A stretch of 51,305 nt of DNA. Source: Legionella londiniensis (GTDB taxonomy: Bacteria; Pseudomonadota; Gammaproteobacteria; Legionellales; Legionellaceae). This document shows, piece after piece, positions 16,887 to 25,822 of this stretch. Both the position numbers and the translations under genes were made by a program. The DNA lies in NCBI RefSeq assembly GCF_001467825.1, contig NZ_LNYK01000033.1, forward strand, positions 221,530 to 272,834. Direction: 5' to 3'. Each line of letters starts with the position of its first letter. Positions within the stretch are counted from its first letter, which is position 1. The notes below the pieces were generated by a model. The model searched no databases. It saw only the letters and a list, made by a program, of their open reading frames with translations, and had not been told where the DNA came from.

Positions 16887-17362
16887 AGAAAGAGCGAGGA
16901 TTCACTTTCATTGAAATCATTCTGGTGATTCTCCTCACAGGCATTGTCGCAAGCATCATAGGATTGTTTTTAAGCCAGGGCTTTTCTGCCTATTTTGCTA
17001 CTAAACCTATTGTGAGTGTCTCAGGGGAAGCCAATATGGCTATGGATAATATGCTGCGTGAAATCAAAAGCGCTGAAAGCATCAATTCCATAAGCTCAAA
17101 CGCACTAAGCTTTGTCAACCAGCAAGGAGAAACGGTTGTTATTGATTTAAGCGGCACCACATTAAGGCGCAATGTGAATGGCGGCGGCGCGCAGCCTTTG
17201 TGCAACAATGTAACCTCGTTTTCTTTCGCCTATTTTAATGCGGGCTTTGCAACAACGGCGCTACCCGCTGAAGTGCGCTTTATTACGGTGTCGCTAACCG
17301 TGAGTGAGAACAATATTCCCTATTCATTAGCCTCAGGAACCTTGATTAGAAAATTATTATGA
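16883..17362 (+). CDS. mshO: MSHA minor pilin (MshO-like, PulJ/GspJ type)
   Basis: This 159-residue prepilin has leader MKKERG, then FTFIEIILVILLTGIVASIIG (E5 present), followed by a GspJ/PilW-like body (NMLREIKSAESI, then FSFAYFNAG near the C-terminus). It overlaps its neighbours by four bases on both sides. The third place in the pilin operon and the GspJ-like segment fit MshO. Confidence 0.75.
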   Translation: MKKERGFTFIEIILVILLTGIVASIIGLFLSQGFSAYFATKPIVSVSGEANMAMDNMLREIKSAESINSISSNALSFVNQQGETVVIDLSGTTLRRNVNGGGAQPLCNNVTSFSFAYFNAGFATTALPAEVRFITVSLTVSENNIPYSLASGTLIRKLL

Positions 17363-18996
17363 AACGACAGCAAGGATTTTTATCGCTGGCCACTGTGGTG
17401 GTGATTGTCATATTCGCCATTTTAAGCGCAACGCTGGTTTCCATGTTTATTCGGGCGAGCGCCTATACCGTCAATCTTTCCGCCATTCCCAAAGCATCCG
17501 CTTTAGCAGAAAGCGGACTTGAGCAGGGGCGTGCCAATTTAACAGAGCCGGCGCTTGCTGATCGGCAAACTTGTGCGGGGCTTGCAAACCTCACCTCGCT
17601 TCCGACCGGAAATTTTACTGTAAGCCCTGCTGTCGGGATAAACCCCCGTTATGCCTTTGCCACTTTATCGACTGCGATTGCAAGCAGTGGAACCCCGGCA
17701 AGCATCACTGTGACTGACGGCAGTGTTTTTGTTACAGGCGGCGGACGTGTATTGATCGGCAGGGAGGTATTTCAATATCAACGGGTCAATGGCAATATCT
17801 TAACCGGAATCAGCCGCGCCGAAGATGGCAGTACATCCGCATCCCATCCTGAAGGCGCCCTGGTCAGTCAGTACCAATGCAATATGGCTTCAATTGGCAA
17901 TGCGCCCGCCAATAACCCGCAAGCAACGCGCGAATACCAGCAAGGCATGCAGCAGCCTGCTGTATTTGCGGCAGGCAGCGGCGGCACAATCTTGCGCTGG
18001 AACAGCCCAACCAATGAAAATGCCTGGGAATCCATGTCCCCTGGAGCATATGAGTTTAATGCCATATCCATGATCAATTACCATGAGGGATGGGCAGTTG
18101 CGGATACGCAAGCGAGAGTTGCGCGCCTGCAGGGGAATGCCTGGACGCTATTTCAGCCCTCGTTTTCAGGAAACCGCGATCTCTATGGCGTTGACGCTCC
18201 CTCGGAGAGTGAAGCCTGGGCTGTCGGCTCTCGGCAAGGCAATGAGTTTACCATTGTGCGTTGGGTTCGTGACGGGAGCAACAGCATTGCAAACTGGTGC
18301 CTATTGCCCTGCAGCGGAAAAACTGTCAGTACATCGGGAACGGGCAGTCAACAGCGCGATCTATTTGGGATAAAAACCCTAGATTATAATAACGATGGAT
18401 TTGCTGATATCGGCTGGGCAGTGGGCGGCAGGGATGGAACGGGCAGCGGCAACCGCGGCATTATCATGGTTTATGACGGTGCGCAATGGGCCAGTTCAAG
18501 CCTGCCGCCAGCGGCTAATCGAATTGGCCGTATTTATGGGGTTGATGCCGTTGCCAACGGCAACAATCCGCCTGTAGATGTTTACTTTGTCAGCCGCTCT
18601 ACCCAAAACAACACGCAGGGGAAATTATTCCGCTGGCGCAATGGCTCCTGGTCAGTGGTGACTACCAGTGCGCCGATGCATTCGGTTTCTGTGATTGATA
18701 CCAACAATGATGGGCTTGCCGATTTTGGCATGGCTGTCGGGGATAATGGCGTGGTTTACAGTTTTGATGTTAATTTTGCCGTTTCAGGGCCAATATCGAT
18801 TAGCGGCCAGGATTTACGGGGCGTTGATGTTATCAGCACAACGAATGCCTGGATAGTGGGTAATGGCGGCGTGCGCTTTCATTATGATGGTTCAAGTTTT
18901 GTCCTGACCGGCAGCGGCGGAAGCAACCTCAATGGCGTGAGTGGAGTAGCAGCCAGGCAATCGCCAGTCAGTTCCTGGCAGGATGTGTTCAATTAA
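17359..18996 (+). CDS. mshP: MshP/PilX-like minor pilin with C-terminal beta-propeller-like domain
   Basis: The N-terminus is a prepilin of MshP/PilX/GspK type: leader MKRQQG, then FLSLATVVVIVIFAILSATLVS without Glu at +5, as usual for this subclass, and a body to about residue 170. Unlike ordinary MshP (about 140-200 residues) the chain goes on to 545 residues. The extension contains about six repeats ending in xWAVG or related (GWAVADTQ, AWAVGSRQG, GWAVGGRDG, MAVGDNG, AWIVGNGG), each followed by a W/F-rich strand, the pattern of a beta-propeller. Two Asp-rich loops, DYNNDGFADIG and DTNNDGLADFG, resemble FG-GAP/EF-hand calcium sites. This suggests a tip adhesin built on a minor pilin. It is the last gene of the pilin block. 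Confidence 0.75.
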   Translation: MKRQQGFLSLATVVVIVIFAILSATLVSMFIRASAYTVNLSAIPKASALAESGLEQGRANLTEPALADRQTCAGLANLTSLPTGNFTVSPAVGINPRYAFATLSTAIASSGTPASITVTDGSVFVTGGGRVLIGREVFQYQRVNGNILTGISRAEDGSTSASHPEGALVSQYQCNMASIGNAPANNPQATREYQQGMQQPAVFAAGSGGTILRWNSPTNENAWESMSPGAYEFNAISMINYHEGWAVADTQARVARLQGNAWTLFQPSFSGNRDLYGVDAPSESEAWAVGSRQGNEFTIVRWVRDGSNSIANWCLLPCSGKTVSTSGTGSQQRDLFGIKTLDYNNDGFADIGWAVGGRDGTGSGNRGIIMVYDGAQWASSSLPPAANRIGRIYGVDAVANGNNPPVDVYFVSRSTQNNTQGKLFRWRNGSWSVVTTSAPMHSVSVIDTNNDGLADFGMAVGDNGVVYSFDVNFAVSGPISISGQDLRGVDVISTTNAWIVGNGGVRFHYDGSSFVLTGSGGSNLNGVSGVAARQSPVSSWQDVFN

Positions 18997-19082
18997 TAAC
19001 ACGATTGCTCCTATTATATAAACAGTGTTTTTGTTTTTTAACAGTAATTGCAAAGTTCCAGAGTTTTCCCGTAATGTATAGG

Positions 19083-19108
19083 GAGGATTTTTCATAGAGT
19101 CAATCCTC
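19083..19108 (+). promoter_or_regulatory. Hairpin covering the Shine-Dalgarno region of nfrA
   Basis: GAGGATT (19083-19089) can pair with AATCCTC (19102-19108), leaving a 12-nt loop, and the ATG of nfrA follows one base later. The only good purine-rich site (GGGAGGA) lies in the left arm, 24 bases from the ATG. The structure could therefore modulate translation, or simply reposition the site. Confidence 0.4.
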
Positions 19109-19109
19109 A

Positions 19110-21119
19110 ATGTTCAGAAACAAAATTTTATTTGTGGTTTCTGTATTTATCATTATGCTGGTTTTTTTTATTTATCTGGCCGTGAATGAAGCCAAAAAAT
19201 TACCCAGGGATACATCAGTCTTGCTGAATAAATATTATTTTTTGCAACATAAGAATAAAGAAGCGGCGGCAGTCGCGCTGAAAATTATTTTAGGCCAGGA
19301 AAAAAGCAATATTATTGCCCTTCGGGAATTAAGCCGGCTTTACCTTGAAAAAGGGAAGTTGGAAGACGCTTTGCCGTTAATCAAACGATTAAGCCGCCTT
19401 GAAGAAAAGCGGGAACAGTATCAGCTTCAAGCAGCGCGGATTTACTACCAGCTTGGTATGTGGGATAAAGCCCGGCAAACGCTTTTTCCCTTAAAATCCA
19501 GTGCTGATCTCGCCATCAGACAGCAGGCGTTATATCTTCTACAGCACATGAAATCCTACATTCCTCATCTCAGGTTGCATGCTGAGGTAAAATCGTTAAT
19601 CCCGCTTCCAAAAATCAAACTTGAGCATGCTTTTTTAGACCGTTATTACGAGCTTGATAAAAACGAAAACGCGGCTGACTTCCTGAATATGGCATTTTAT
19701 TTTGGCACCGACAATCCCCTCATTCTTCAGGAAAAAGGATATCTCGCGTTGCGCAGGAAGAGGATAGGGGAAGCCTTGTATTTCTTTTTAAACGCCTATC
19801 AGCAAAATTCAACCCCTGAACTTGCTTTGCAAATCGCATATCTTTATCTTGCGGAAAAAGATGAGAATGCTGCAAGAGATTATTTTTTGATTGCCTCGCG
19901 CGCGCCTTTTGCCAAAACACGGGATGCCGCTTTAAAAAGCCTTGATTATCTGGCAGGAGAGGCTCTGTCCTTCAAAAAGGACCAATCGATTGCGATGCCG
20001 CAGCACATAGACCCTGAAGCGGGCTTAATGAATCAATTTTATGAATTGAAAAAAGACAATAAGCCTGCTGCCTGGCGGTTGATTCTAAAGATTGCGAAGC
20101 AATACCCAACTAATACCCAAGCCTTAAAAGAGGCAGGATATTTGGCTTTGGATTTAAATTACCGCAAAACCGCCATCCATTTTTTTACAAGAGCCTATCG
20201 CAATACTCAAGAACCAGAACTTGCCATGCAATTAGGATATCTTCAGGACCTTGACAACAATCAGCCGCTTGCGTACCAATATTTTGAACTGGCAGCAAAA
20301 AGCGCGGATCAAACATTAGCCCTTAAGGCTCAAAATGCGCTGGTTAACCTCGCAGGATTACAAACCAAGGCTTTCCCCAAACCCTATTTTGGTGAAGTCT
20401 TTTTTACGCCGTTTAGCCAGAGCCGTTTTGGTTTAACAGTAAGGCCGTTGATCGCACGGTTGGGCGTTGAACTTGATGATCGCTGGCAAACCAAAACCTA
20501 CCTGCTATTTCGGCAGACAGACGACAATAAATCCTCGTCTGTTGGAGAGCTTCCGCAAATTTATGAGGATAATGTCCGCATTATAGGAACCGGGGTTCAG
20601 ATAAGCCCGATACAGCGCCTGCCCCTTGTGGGCTGGGTAGAAGCAGGCGGCGCTTATGATTTGGTTTTTCGTAACCGCAACCCCTGGCGCGGAGATTTGC
20701 GCGGAGGAGTGATGTATTATAATGAATTTGGGAAAAAAACGGCCTATTATGAACGCTTAAGAATTAAACCCGATTATTACAGCACGCTTTATGGGGATAT
20801 CACCTATTTTTCAAGATATGACAATAACGTCATTGGTACGCTTAAAACCCACCAAGGCATCCATCTTGTCCAATACCATAATGCTTTAGTCAACCTATAC
20901 CTTTCGGGCCGGATTATTGAAGATACAAGGCGTGAATTTTTTAACAATATTGCAGAAGTCGGTCCCGGGCTTGGGATTATCCCTTACAACCGGTTTAATC
21001 TCGAATTGAGAATGGAATGGATTAGAGGCGTATATTTACCTGCAGGCGGCTCTGTCAACCCTTACGGGAAATATTACAACAACAATATTGTGCAATTATT
21101 GTATTATGTGAAAGTGTAA
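19110..21119 (+). CDS. nfrA: NfrA-like TPR/outer-membrane beta-barrel exopolysaccharide exporter
   Basis: The 669-residue protein has an N-terminal hydrophobic segment (about 5-25; uncleaved anchor or signal peptide), then TPR helices (about 35-430, e.g. ALRELSRLYLEKGKLEDALPLI and ALQIAYLYLAEKDENAARDYF). A beta-strand-rich C-terminal region of about 230 residues alternates aromatic and polar residues and ends in LLYYVKV, as expected for a membrane barrel. In E. coli the phage N4 receptor NfrA has the same plan and exports the ManNAc polysaccharide made by NfrB. The stop overlaps the nfrB start by one base, so the two should act together. Assignment rests on architecture and the nfrB neighbour rather than strong sequence identity. 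Confidence 0.7.
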   Translation: MFRNKILFVVSVFIIMLVFFIYLAVNEAKKLPRDTSVLLNKYYFLQHKNKEAAAVALKIILGQEKSNIIALRELSRLYLEKGKLEDALPLIKRLSRLEEKREQYQLQAARIYYQLGMWDKARQTLFPLKSSADLAIRQQALYLLQHMKSYIPHLRLHAEVKSLIPLPKIKLEHAFLDRYYELDKNENAADFLNMAFYFGTDNPLILQEKGYLALRRKRIGEALYFFLNAYQQNSTPELALQIAYLYLAEKDENAARDYFLIASRAPFAKTRDAALKSLDYLAGEALSFKKDQSIAMPQHIDPEAGLMNQFYELKKDNKPAAWRLILKIAKQYPTNTQALKEAGYLALDLNYRKTAIHFFTRAYRNTQEPELAMQLGYLQDLDNNQPLAYQYFELAAKSADQTLALKAQNALVNLAGLQTKAFPKPYFGEVFFTPFSQSRFGLTVRPLIARLGVELDDRWQTKTYLLFRQTDDNKSSSVGELPQIYEDNVRIIGTGVQISPIQRLPLVGWVEAGGAYDLVFRNRNPWRGDLRGGVMYYNEFGKKTAYYERLRIKPDYYSTLYGDITYFSRYDNNVIGTLKTHQGIHLVQYHNALVNLYLSGRIIEDTRREFFNNIAEVGPGLGIIPYNRFNLELRMEWIRGVYLPAGGSVNPYGKYYNNNIVQLLYYVKV

Positions 21120-22990
21120 TGGATATTTATAATTTAATCATCGTTATTTATTTAGTGATGTGGTACCTGCTGATTTTTTTGGCAGTGCTTTTTGTGTTGT
21201 CTGGCATAGATGATCTTTTTTTTGATATTTATTATTGGATTCGTTATGTGATCCGTAAGTGGAAACTGCGTAAATTTGAACCTTTGACCTATGAAAAGCT
21301 GTTGTCTGTCAAGGAAAAAAGAATTGCAGTGCTCATTCCCTGCTGGCACGAAGCAGGCGTGATAGGAAACATGCTCCGCAACAACTGTTACGCCATTGAT
21401 TATGAGAACTACTGCCTGTTTGTCGGGGTATATCCCAATGATCCCGAAACGGTGAAAGAAGTTCAGGAAGCAGCATCGGTTAACCCGCATGTGCGCTGCG
21501 TTATTGGCGAAACACCAGGGCCTACCAATAAAGCTGCCAATTTAAATACCATTTATCAATATGTTAAAGAATATGAAAAAAAATCAGGACTGGTGTTTGA
21601 GATTTTTGTTTTCCATGACGCTGAAGATATCATTCATCCCTTGTCGTTCAGGCTTTATAACTACCTTATTCCGCAGAAGCAGATGATTCAAATTCCAATT
21701 TTCCCCCTTGCTGTCAGCTACTGGAATTTTACTCACTGGCTGTATGCCGATGAGTTTTCCGAAAACCACACCAAAGATATCATTGTACGGGAGTCTATAC
21801 ACGGCCATGTGCCCTCTGCGGGAGTCGGTACGGCATTTTGGTGCGGTGCGCTTGAGGCATTGTCTGATCCTAAAACAGGGCTACCTTTTTCAGTTGACTC
21901 CCTGACGGAAGATTATCGTACCTCGCTCATGATCCGCATGCTTGGCCTAAAGCAGATATTCGTGACCCAGACCGTTGAGCGTATGAAGTGGAAAAGACGC
22001 GGCATATTCCGCAGGCGCTATGTTTTAGAGAAAGAGAAAGAATATGTTGCAACCCGGGCCTTATTTCCAATGGAATATAAAAAAGCGGTCAGGCAGAAAG
22101 CAAGATGGATAATTGGCATTGTTTTTCAGGAGTGGCTGCATGCAAAATGGCCTAAATCCTGGCCGGTTAGATTTACCTTGCTCCATGACAGAAAATCGTT
22201 TATTACCCATTTTATCAATGGCTTTGGCTATTTTGTTTTTTTATTTTGGTTTTTCTACACTTTTTTAACTTATGAATATCCCCAGTACCCCTCCTTGCAA
22301 GAACAGTTTAATTTTCATCCCTGGGTGTGGTGGTTGGTTGTTATTGTGACTTTACTGATGGTTCAACGCTTGATGCAACGCTTTATCGCAATTGCCAGAA
22401 TATATGGCCTAGTGCCTGCCATCCTCTCCATCCCCCGAGTGTTTTACGGGAATTTGCTGAATTTGCATGCCTTGTTAAGAGCCTATAAGGTTTATTTCTC
22501 ATCCCCTAAAAAAAAAGCCTCAACACAAGCACAGCCAAACTGGGACAAGACTGACCACCAGTTTCCAGGCAGTCATATTCTGATTCCTTATAGGCGAAGG
22601 CTTGGTGATATATTGCTGGAAAATAAATTAATCACTGAAAGAGAGCTCAATCAGGCAGCCATAGAGCAGCAGAAAACAGGCGAGCGGCTGGGACAAGTTT
22701 TGAGGCGACTTAATTTAGTCGATGAAAAAACCTTGTTGCGTTTGTTATCAAAACAATACAAGCTTAAAATTTTTCCAAAATCAAGAATACCTCCACAGGT
22801 GGAAGGGGTATCGCTAAAGCTGCAACATTGGGCAGAGCAGCATCAAGCCAAAGTTATTGCCCATGAAAAGAACCGGAAAATGGTAGCCATAGGCATCGAA
22901 GACCCAACCAATGAATTTCTAATTGAAAGTATTATTCACCGGTTTAAACCTCTAAAACCGGTATTTGTACTCATCGATAAAGAAAATTAA
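21119..22990 (+). CDS. nfrB: NfrB-like inner-membrane glycosyltransferase with C-terminal MshEN (c-di-GMP-binding) domain
   Basis: This is a 623-residue processive GT2-type polymerase. It has two N-terminal membrane segments (about 5-40), then the catalytic domain with IPCWHEAG (74-80), HDAED (166-170), TEDYRTS (263-269) and RQKARW (325-330), the D, D, TED and QxxRW elements of GT2 synthases. Further membrane helices lie at about 365-415. Residues from about 490 form an MshEN domain with two tandem motifs, RLGDILLENKLITERELNQA (494-513) and RLGQVLRRLNLVDEKTLL (523-540). In E. coli, NfrB has this same layout, binds c-di-GMP through MshEN and polymerises ManNAc supplied by WecB. Here wecB lies immediately downstream in convergent orientation. 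Confidence 0.88.
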   Translation: MDIYNLIIVIYLVMWYLLIFLAVLFVLSGIDDLFFDIYYWIRYVIRKWKLRKFEPLTYEKLLSVKEKRIAVLIPCWHEAGVIGNMLRNNCYAIDYENYCLFVGVYPNDPETVKEVQEAASVNPHVRCVIGETPGPTNKAANLNTIYQYVKEYEKKSGLVFEIFVFHDAEDIIHPLSFRLYNYLIPQKQMIQIPIFPLAVSYWNFTHWLYADEFSENHTKDIIVRESIHGHVPSAGVGTAFWCGALEALSDPKTGLPFSVDSLTEDYRTSLMIRMLGLKQIFVTQTVERMKWKRRGIFRRRYVLEKEKEYVATRALFPMEYKKAVRQKARWIIGIVFQEWLHAKWPKSWPVRFTLLHDRKSFITHFINGFGYFVFLFWFFYTFLTYEYPQYPSLQEQFNFHPWVWWLVVIVTLLMVQRLMQRFIAIARIYGLVPAILSIPRVFYGNLLNLHALLRAYKVYFSSPKKKASTQAQPNWDKTDHQFPGSHILIPYRRRLGDILLENKLITERELNQAAIEQQKTGERLGQVLRRLNLVDEKTLLRLLSKQYKLKIFPKSRIPPQVEGVSLKLQHWAEQHQAKVIAHEKNRKMVAIGIEDPTNEFLIESIIHRFKPLKPVFVLIDKEN

Positions 22991-23053
22991 AATGACTATC
23001 TTTTTTTCAGGTTATCTCTGCCTGATTAAAATCTGAGCTTTGGCAAAAACGGG

Positions 23054-24157
23054 TTAAGGGCAAAATATCTCATGCAAATGGTTAACAATAGCTTCCCCTG
23101 CCCTGCCGTCCCCATAAGGAGAGATTCCCTTTGCCAGGGAGAAATAAGCATCTTGATCCTCGATGAGCCTTGCAACATTATGAACAATAAATTCTGTTTC
23201 AGCGCCGACCAGCATTCCCACTCCTTCTTCAATGATGGCAGGCCGTTCCGTTTCTTCCCGTAACACTAAAACAGGCACGCCAAGCGCGGGAGCTTCTTCC
23301 TGTATGCCTCCTGAATCAGTCAAAATAAGCATGGATTGAGACATCAAGTGTACAAATGCATCATAAGGCAAGGGAGAAATCAGCTCAATTCCAGGCTTAT
23401 TGGCAAGCATGGAATAAACTACTTGGTGCACATTAGGATTGGGATGTACCGGTATTACATAATGTATTTGCGGGAATTTTAACGATAGTTCAAGGATCGC
23501 CTGGCAGATCTTTTGTAAATTTTCACCAAAATTTTCACGTCTATGGGTTGTGACGGTGATAATGCTTTTCTCTGTTTGGCGGTAATGTGTGTCAGTATGA
23601 TTAAGAGTCCATAAAAGCGTATCGATGACCGGATTTCCCGTAACCATAATAGCAGAGGACCGGATGTTTTCCTGTAACAAGTTGATTTTCTCCTGTGCTG
23701 TTGGAACAAAATGCCAGGTAGCTAAAGGAGCGGTTAAGACTCGATTCATTTCCTCGGGAAAGGGATGCCTCGGGTTGTGAGTTCTTAGCCCTGCTTCAAT
23801 GTGGCCGAACGGGATTTGATTGTAAAATGCAGTGAGCGCTGAAACAAAAACTGTGCTGGTATCCCCTGCTGCCAGCACGGCGTTGAACCGCTGCTCATGA
23901 AATAATACCTCAAGCTTCTCGCATAAATTTGCCGTGAGTTCGCCAAGAGTTTGGTTCTTTACCATAATATTTAAATCAAAATCGGGCTTGATATGGAATA
24001 AATCAAGCATATCATCCAGGAGGTTGCGATGTTGTGCGGTATTAATTACAGAGACGCAAGCCCAGGAGCTTTGCTGCAGCAAGCGAATGACGGGCATCAT
24101 TTTAATGATTTCAGGCCTTGTACCTACGATGCAGCCAAAATGTATTTTATTTCGCAA
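23054..24157 (-). CDS. wecB: UDP-N-acetylglucosamine 2-epimerase (non-hydrolysing)
   Basis: This enzyme converts UDP-GlcNAc to UDP-ManNAc. The 367-residue protein has the GT-B-like epimerase signatures: [13 protein letters not shown] at the N-terminus, [23 protein letters not shown], and [29 protein letters not shown]-type substrate loop, where the stretch here is [13 protein letters not shown]. The start appears to be TTG, with GGA seven bases upstream, since no ATG precedes the essential N-terminal motif in frame. It converges on nfrB across 63 bp and diverges from mshI. In E. coli, WecB is also called NfrC because phage N4 adsorption depends on it, so its place here is probably not accidental. 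Confidence 0.93.
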   Translation of the reverse strand: [367 protein letters not shown]

Positions 24158-24272
24158 AGTAAATCCATTAAATATCCTAGATTAAAGGTAAGTATAATTC
24201 ATTTGAAAAGAAATGCAGGTATAGAAGATTTTGTGTTAATGTCTATGTAATTATGCAGGACATGGATGTTTT

Positions 24273-25208
24273 ATGTTTGGCTTCAATTTTAATCGCGGCA
24301 AACGGAGCATTGCTTGTTGTCTCGGCGAAAAACAATTCGCTATTTCGGCAATTGAGAATAACCAGAAATTGCTCTTTAGCAAACATTGTGAGTTTGCAGA
24401 AAAAATCCCCCAGCTGATAGCCCAGGGGCTGGCTCGCGAGGTCGAAAGCTTGCATTTGATCGGCGCTTCTTGCGAGATGATTTTATGGCCTAGGCAATAC
24501 CAGTTATTGCTCATGGATGCATTGGAAGTGCCGGAAGAGGAAATGGCCAAAGCTTTTCGGTGGCGGCTAAAAGGATTGGTCGAGTATCCCTTGAATGATT
24601 TGGCTATAGATGTTTTTTCTATCCCCTCCCATGGTGTAGCCGGCCGCAGAAAAAAAGTATTTGTGGCGGTTACTTCCATGTCTTCGCTGAAGGCTAAAAT
24701 TGAAATTCTGGAAAAAGCTTTTCTTGAAGTTCAGGGAGTCGGCATCGCGGAGCTTGCCTTGCGTAACCTCGTAAGCCTCGCGCTTAACAATGAAATGGCG
24801 TCAGCTATGGTGATAAGCCTTGAAGACAAACTATGCCAGTTGCAGGTCATCTATCAAAATAAGCTTTATCTGGTTCGAGAGCTCCCGATGGGCCGCCATC
24901 TTAAAGAAGATCCAAAGGGTGCGGAAAGCATGCTTTTGGAAATCCAGCGTAGTATTGATTATTGCCTGAGTGAATTAAAATTGCCCGAGCCACAGGAGAT
25001 TTTTTTCACGCCAATGTTCTATAAGGCAAAAAGCTTTTTGCAATATCTTGAGCGCGAATTGCATAAAGAGATTAAGTTGCTCGATATCAATGAATATTTG
25101 CAGGTGGAAACACCCATAGGCCTTAAGGCACAGCAGGACAGAATTTACAGCATTGGCGGGGCGCTTGCATTTAATTTCAATAACGACAAAGGGCAAAATC
25201 CGACATGA
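24273..25208 (+). CDS. mshI: MSHA biogenesis protein MshI (PilM-like)
   Basis: This 311-residue actin-like fold protein corresponds to PilM of type IVa pili, the cytoplasmic member of the inner-membrane assembly complex. It has an early MFGFNFNRGKRSIACCLGEKQFAISAI segment typical of MshI, and later SIDYCLSELKLP, the usual PilM-like helix. There is no membrane helix. It starts the long assembly operon mshI-(pilN-like)-J-K-L-M-N-E, in which neighbouring genes overlap or nearly touch. A 115-bp divergent gap separates it from wecB and must hold its promoter; I see no consensus box. Confidence 0.82.
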   Translation: MFGFNFNRGKRSIACCLGEKQFAISAIENNQKLLFSKHCEFAEKIPQLIAQGLAREVESLHLIGASCEMILWPRQYQLLLMDALEVPEEEMAKAFRWRLKGLVEYPLNDLAIDVFSIPSHGVAGRRKKVFVAVTSMSSLKAKIEILEKAFLEVQGVGIAELALRNLVSLALNNEMASAMVISLEDKLCQLQVIYQNKLYLVRELPMGRHLKEDPKGAESMLLEIQRSIDYCLSELKLPEPQEIFFTPMFYKAKSFLQYLERELHKEIKLLDINEYLQVETPIGLKAQQDRIYSIGGALAFNFNNDKGQNPT

Positions 25209-25822
25209 CTCAAGAAGTGAACTTCCTTCGCTCCATGCCGGAGGCTCCACGATACTTGCCGGCAATGTGGATGGGCCTTGGCATACTTGCTTTGCTTTTG
25301 GTGTTAATATCCATTTCTTTGACGATGGGCGTTTATCAGTTTCAAGCAGCGCAACGGCTTGATGAAATCACCGCGCAACGCGAGATTGCAGAAAAGAATT
25401 TTCAGAAAATGGCCAAAGCTTATCCTTTATTGGCTACAGAGCGGCCATTGGTCGAACGGGTTACCGAACTGCAAGCCAAGCTGCAAGCCAAGCGGGAACA
25501 ATTTAAAGAGCTCACTCATGCGACGCTCAGACATCCGTTTTCTCAGTATTTAAGCAATCTATCTATTGCTGTGCCGGAAGGCTTGTGGCTATCAACCATC
25601 AAAATTGATCAGAATGAAAAGAATTTATCGCTTGGCGGATATAGCCTGCAGCCTGTATTGGTGTCTATTTTTTTGCAAAACCTTAAAGAGGCTGCGGCTT
25701 TTAAAGCAATAGAATTTGATTTGTTTTATGTTAAAAAAGTCCCTGGCAAAAATTATATCGAATTTGAAATAGCGAATAAAAAGCTTACCAATCAGGAAGA
25801 GGATCAGGAAGACAAGCGGTGA
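25205..25822 (+). CDS. PilN-like MSHA assembly protein
   Basis: The 205-residue protein has the PilN plan: a short cytoplasmic N-terminus (MTQEVNFLRSMPEAPRYLP, the N-F-L segment that in PilN binds PilM), one membrane helix (about 20-42), a coiled coil (about 45-95) and a periplasmic ferredoxin-like fold (VPEGLWLSTIKIDQNEKNLSLGGYS). It overlaps mshI by four bases and mshJ by four. In Vibrio MSHA loci this protein is often annotated MshI2 or a fimbrial assembly protein. Confidence 0.8.
   Translation: MTQEVNFLRSMPEAPRYLPAMWMGLGILALLLVLISISLTMGVYQFQAAQRLDEITAQREIAEKNFQKMAKAYPLLATERPLVERVTELQAKLQAKREQFKELTHATLRHPFSQYLSNLSIAVPEGLWLSTIKIDQNEKNLSLGGYSLQPVLVSIFLQNLKEAAAFKAIEFDLFYVKKVPGKNYIEFEIANKKLTNQEEDQEDKR

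Noticed and set aside
22991-23053. Weak hairpin TCAGG/CCTGA between convergent nfrB and wecB, considered as terminator
   Set aside because: Only five base pairs, and the T-run is on the wrong side for both directions.
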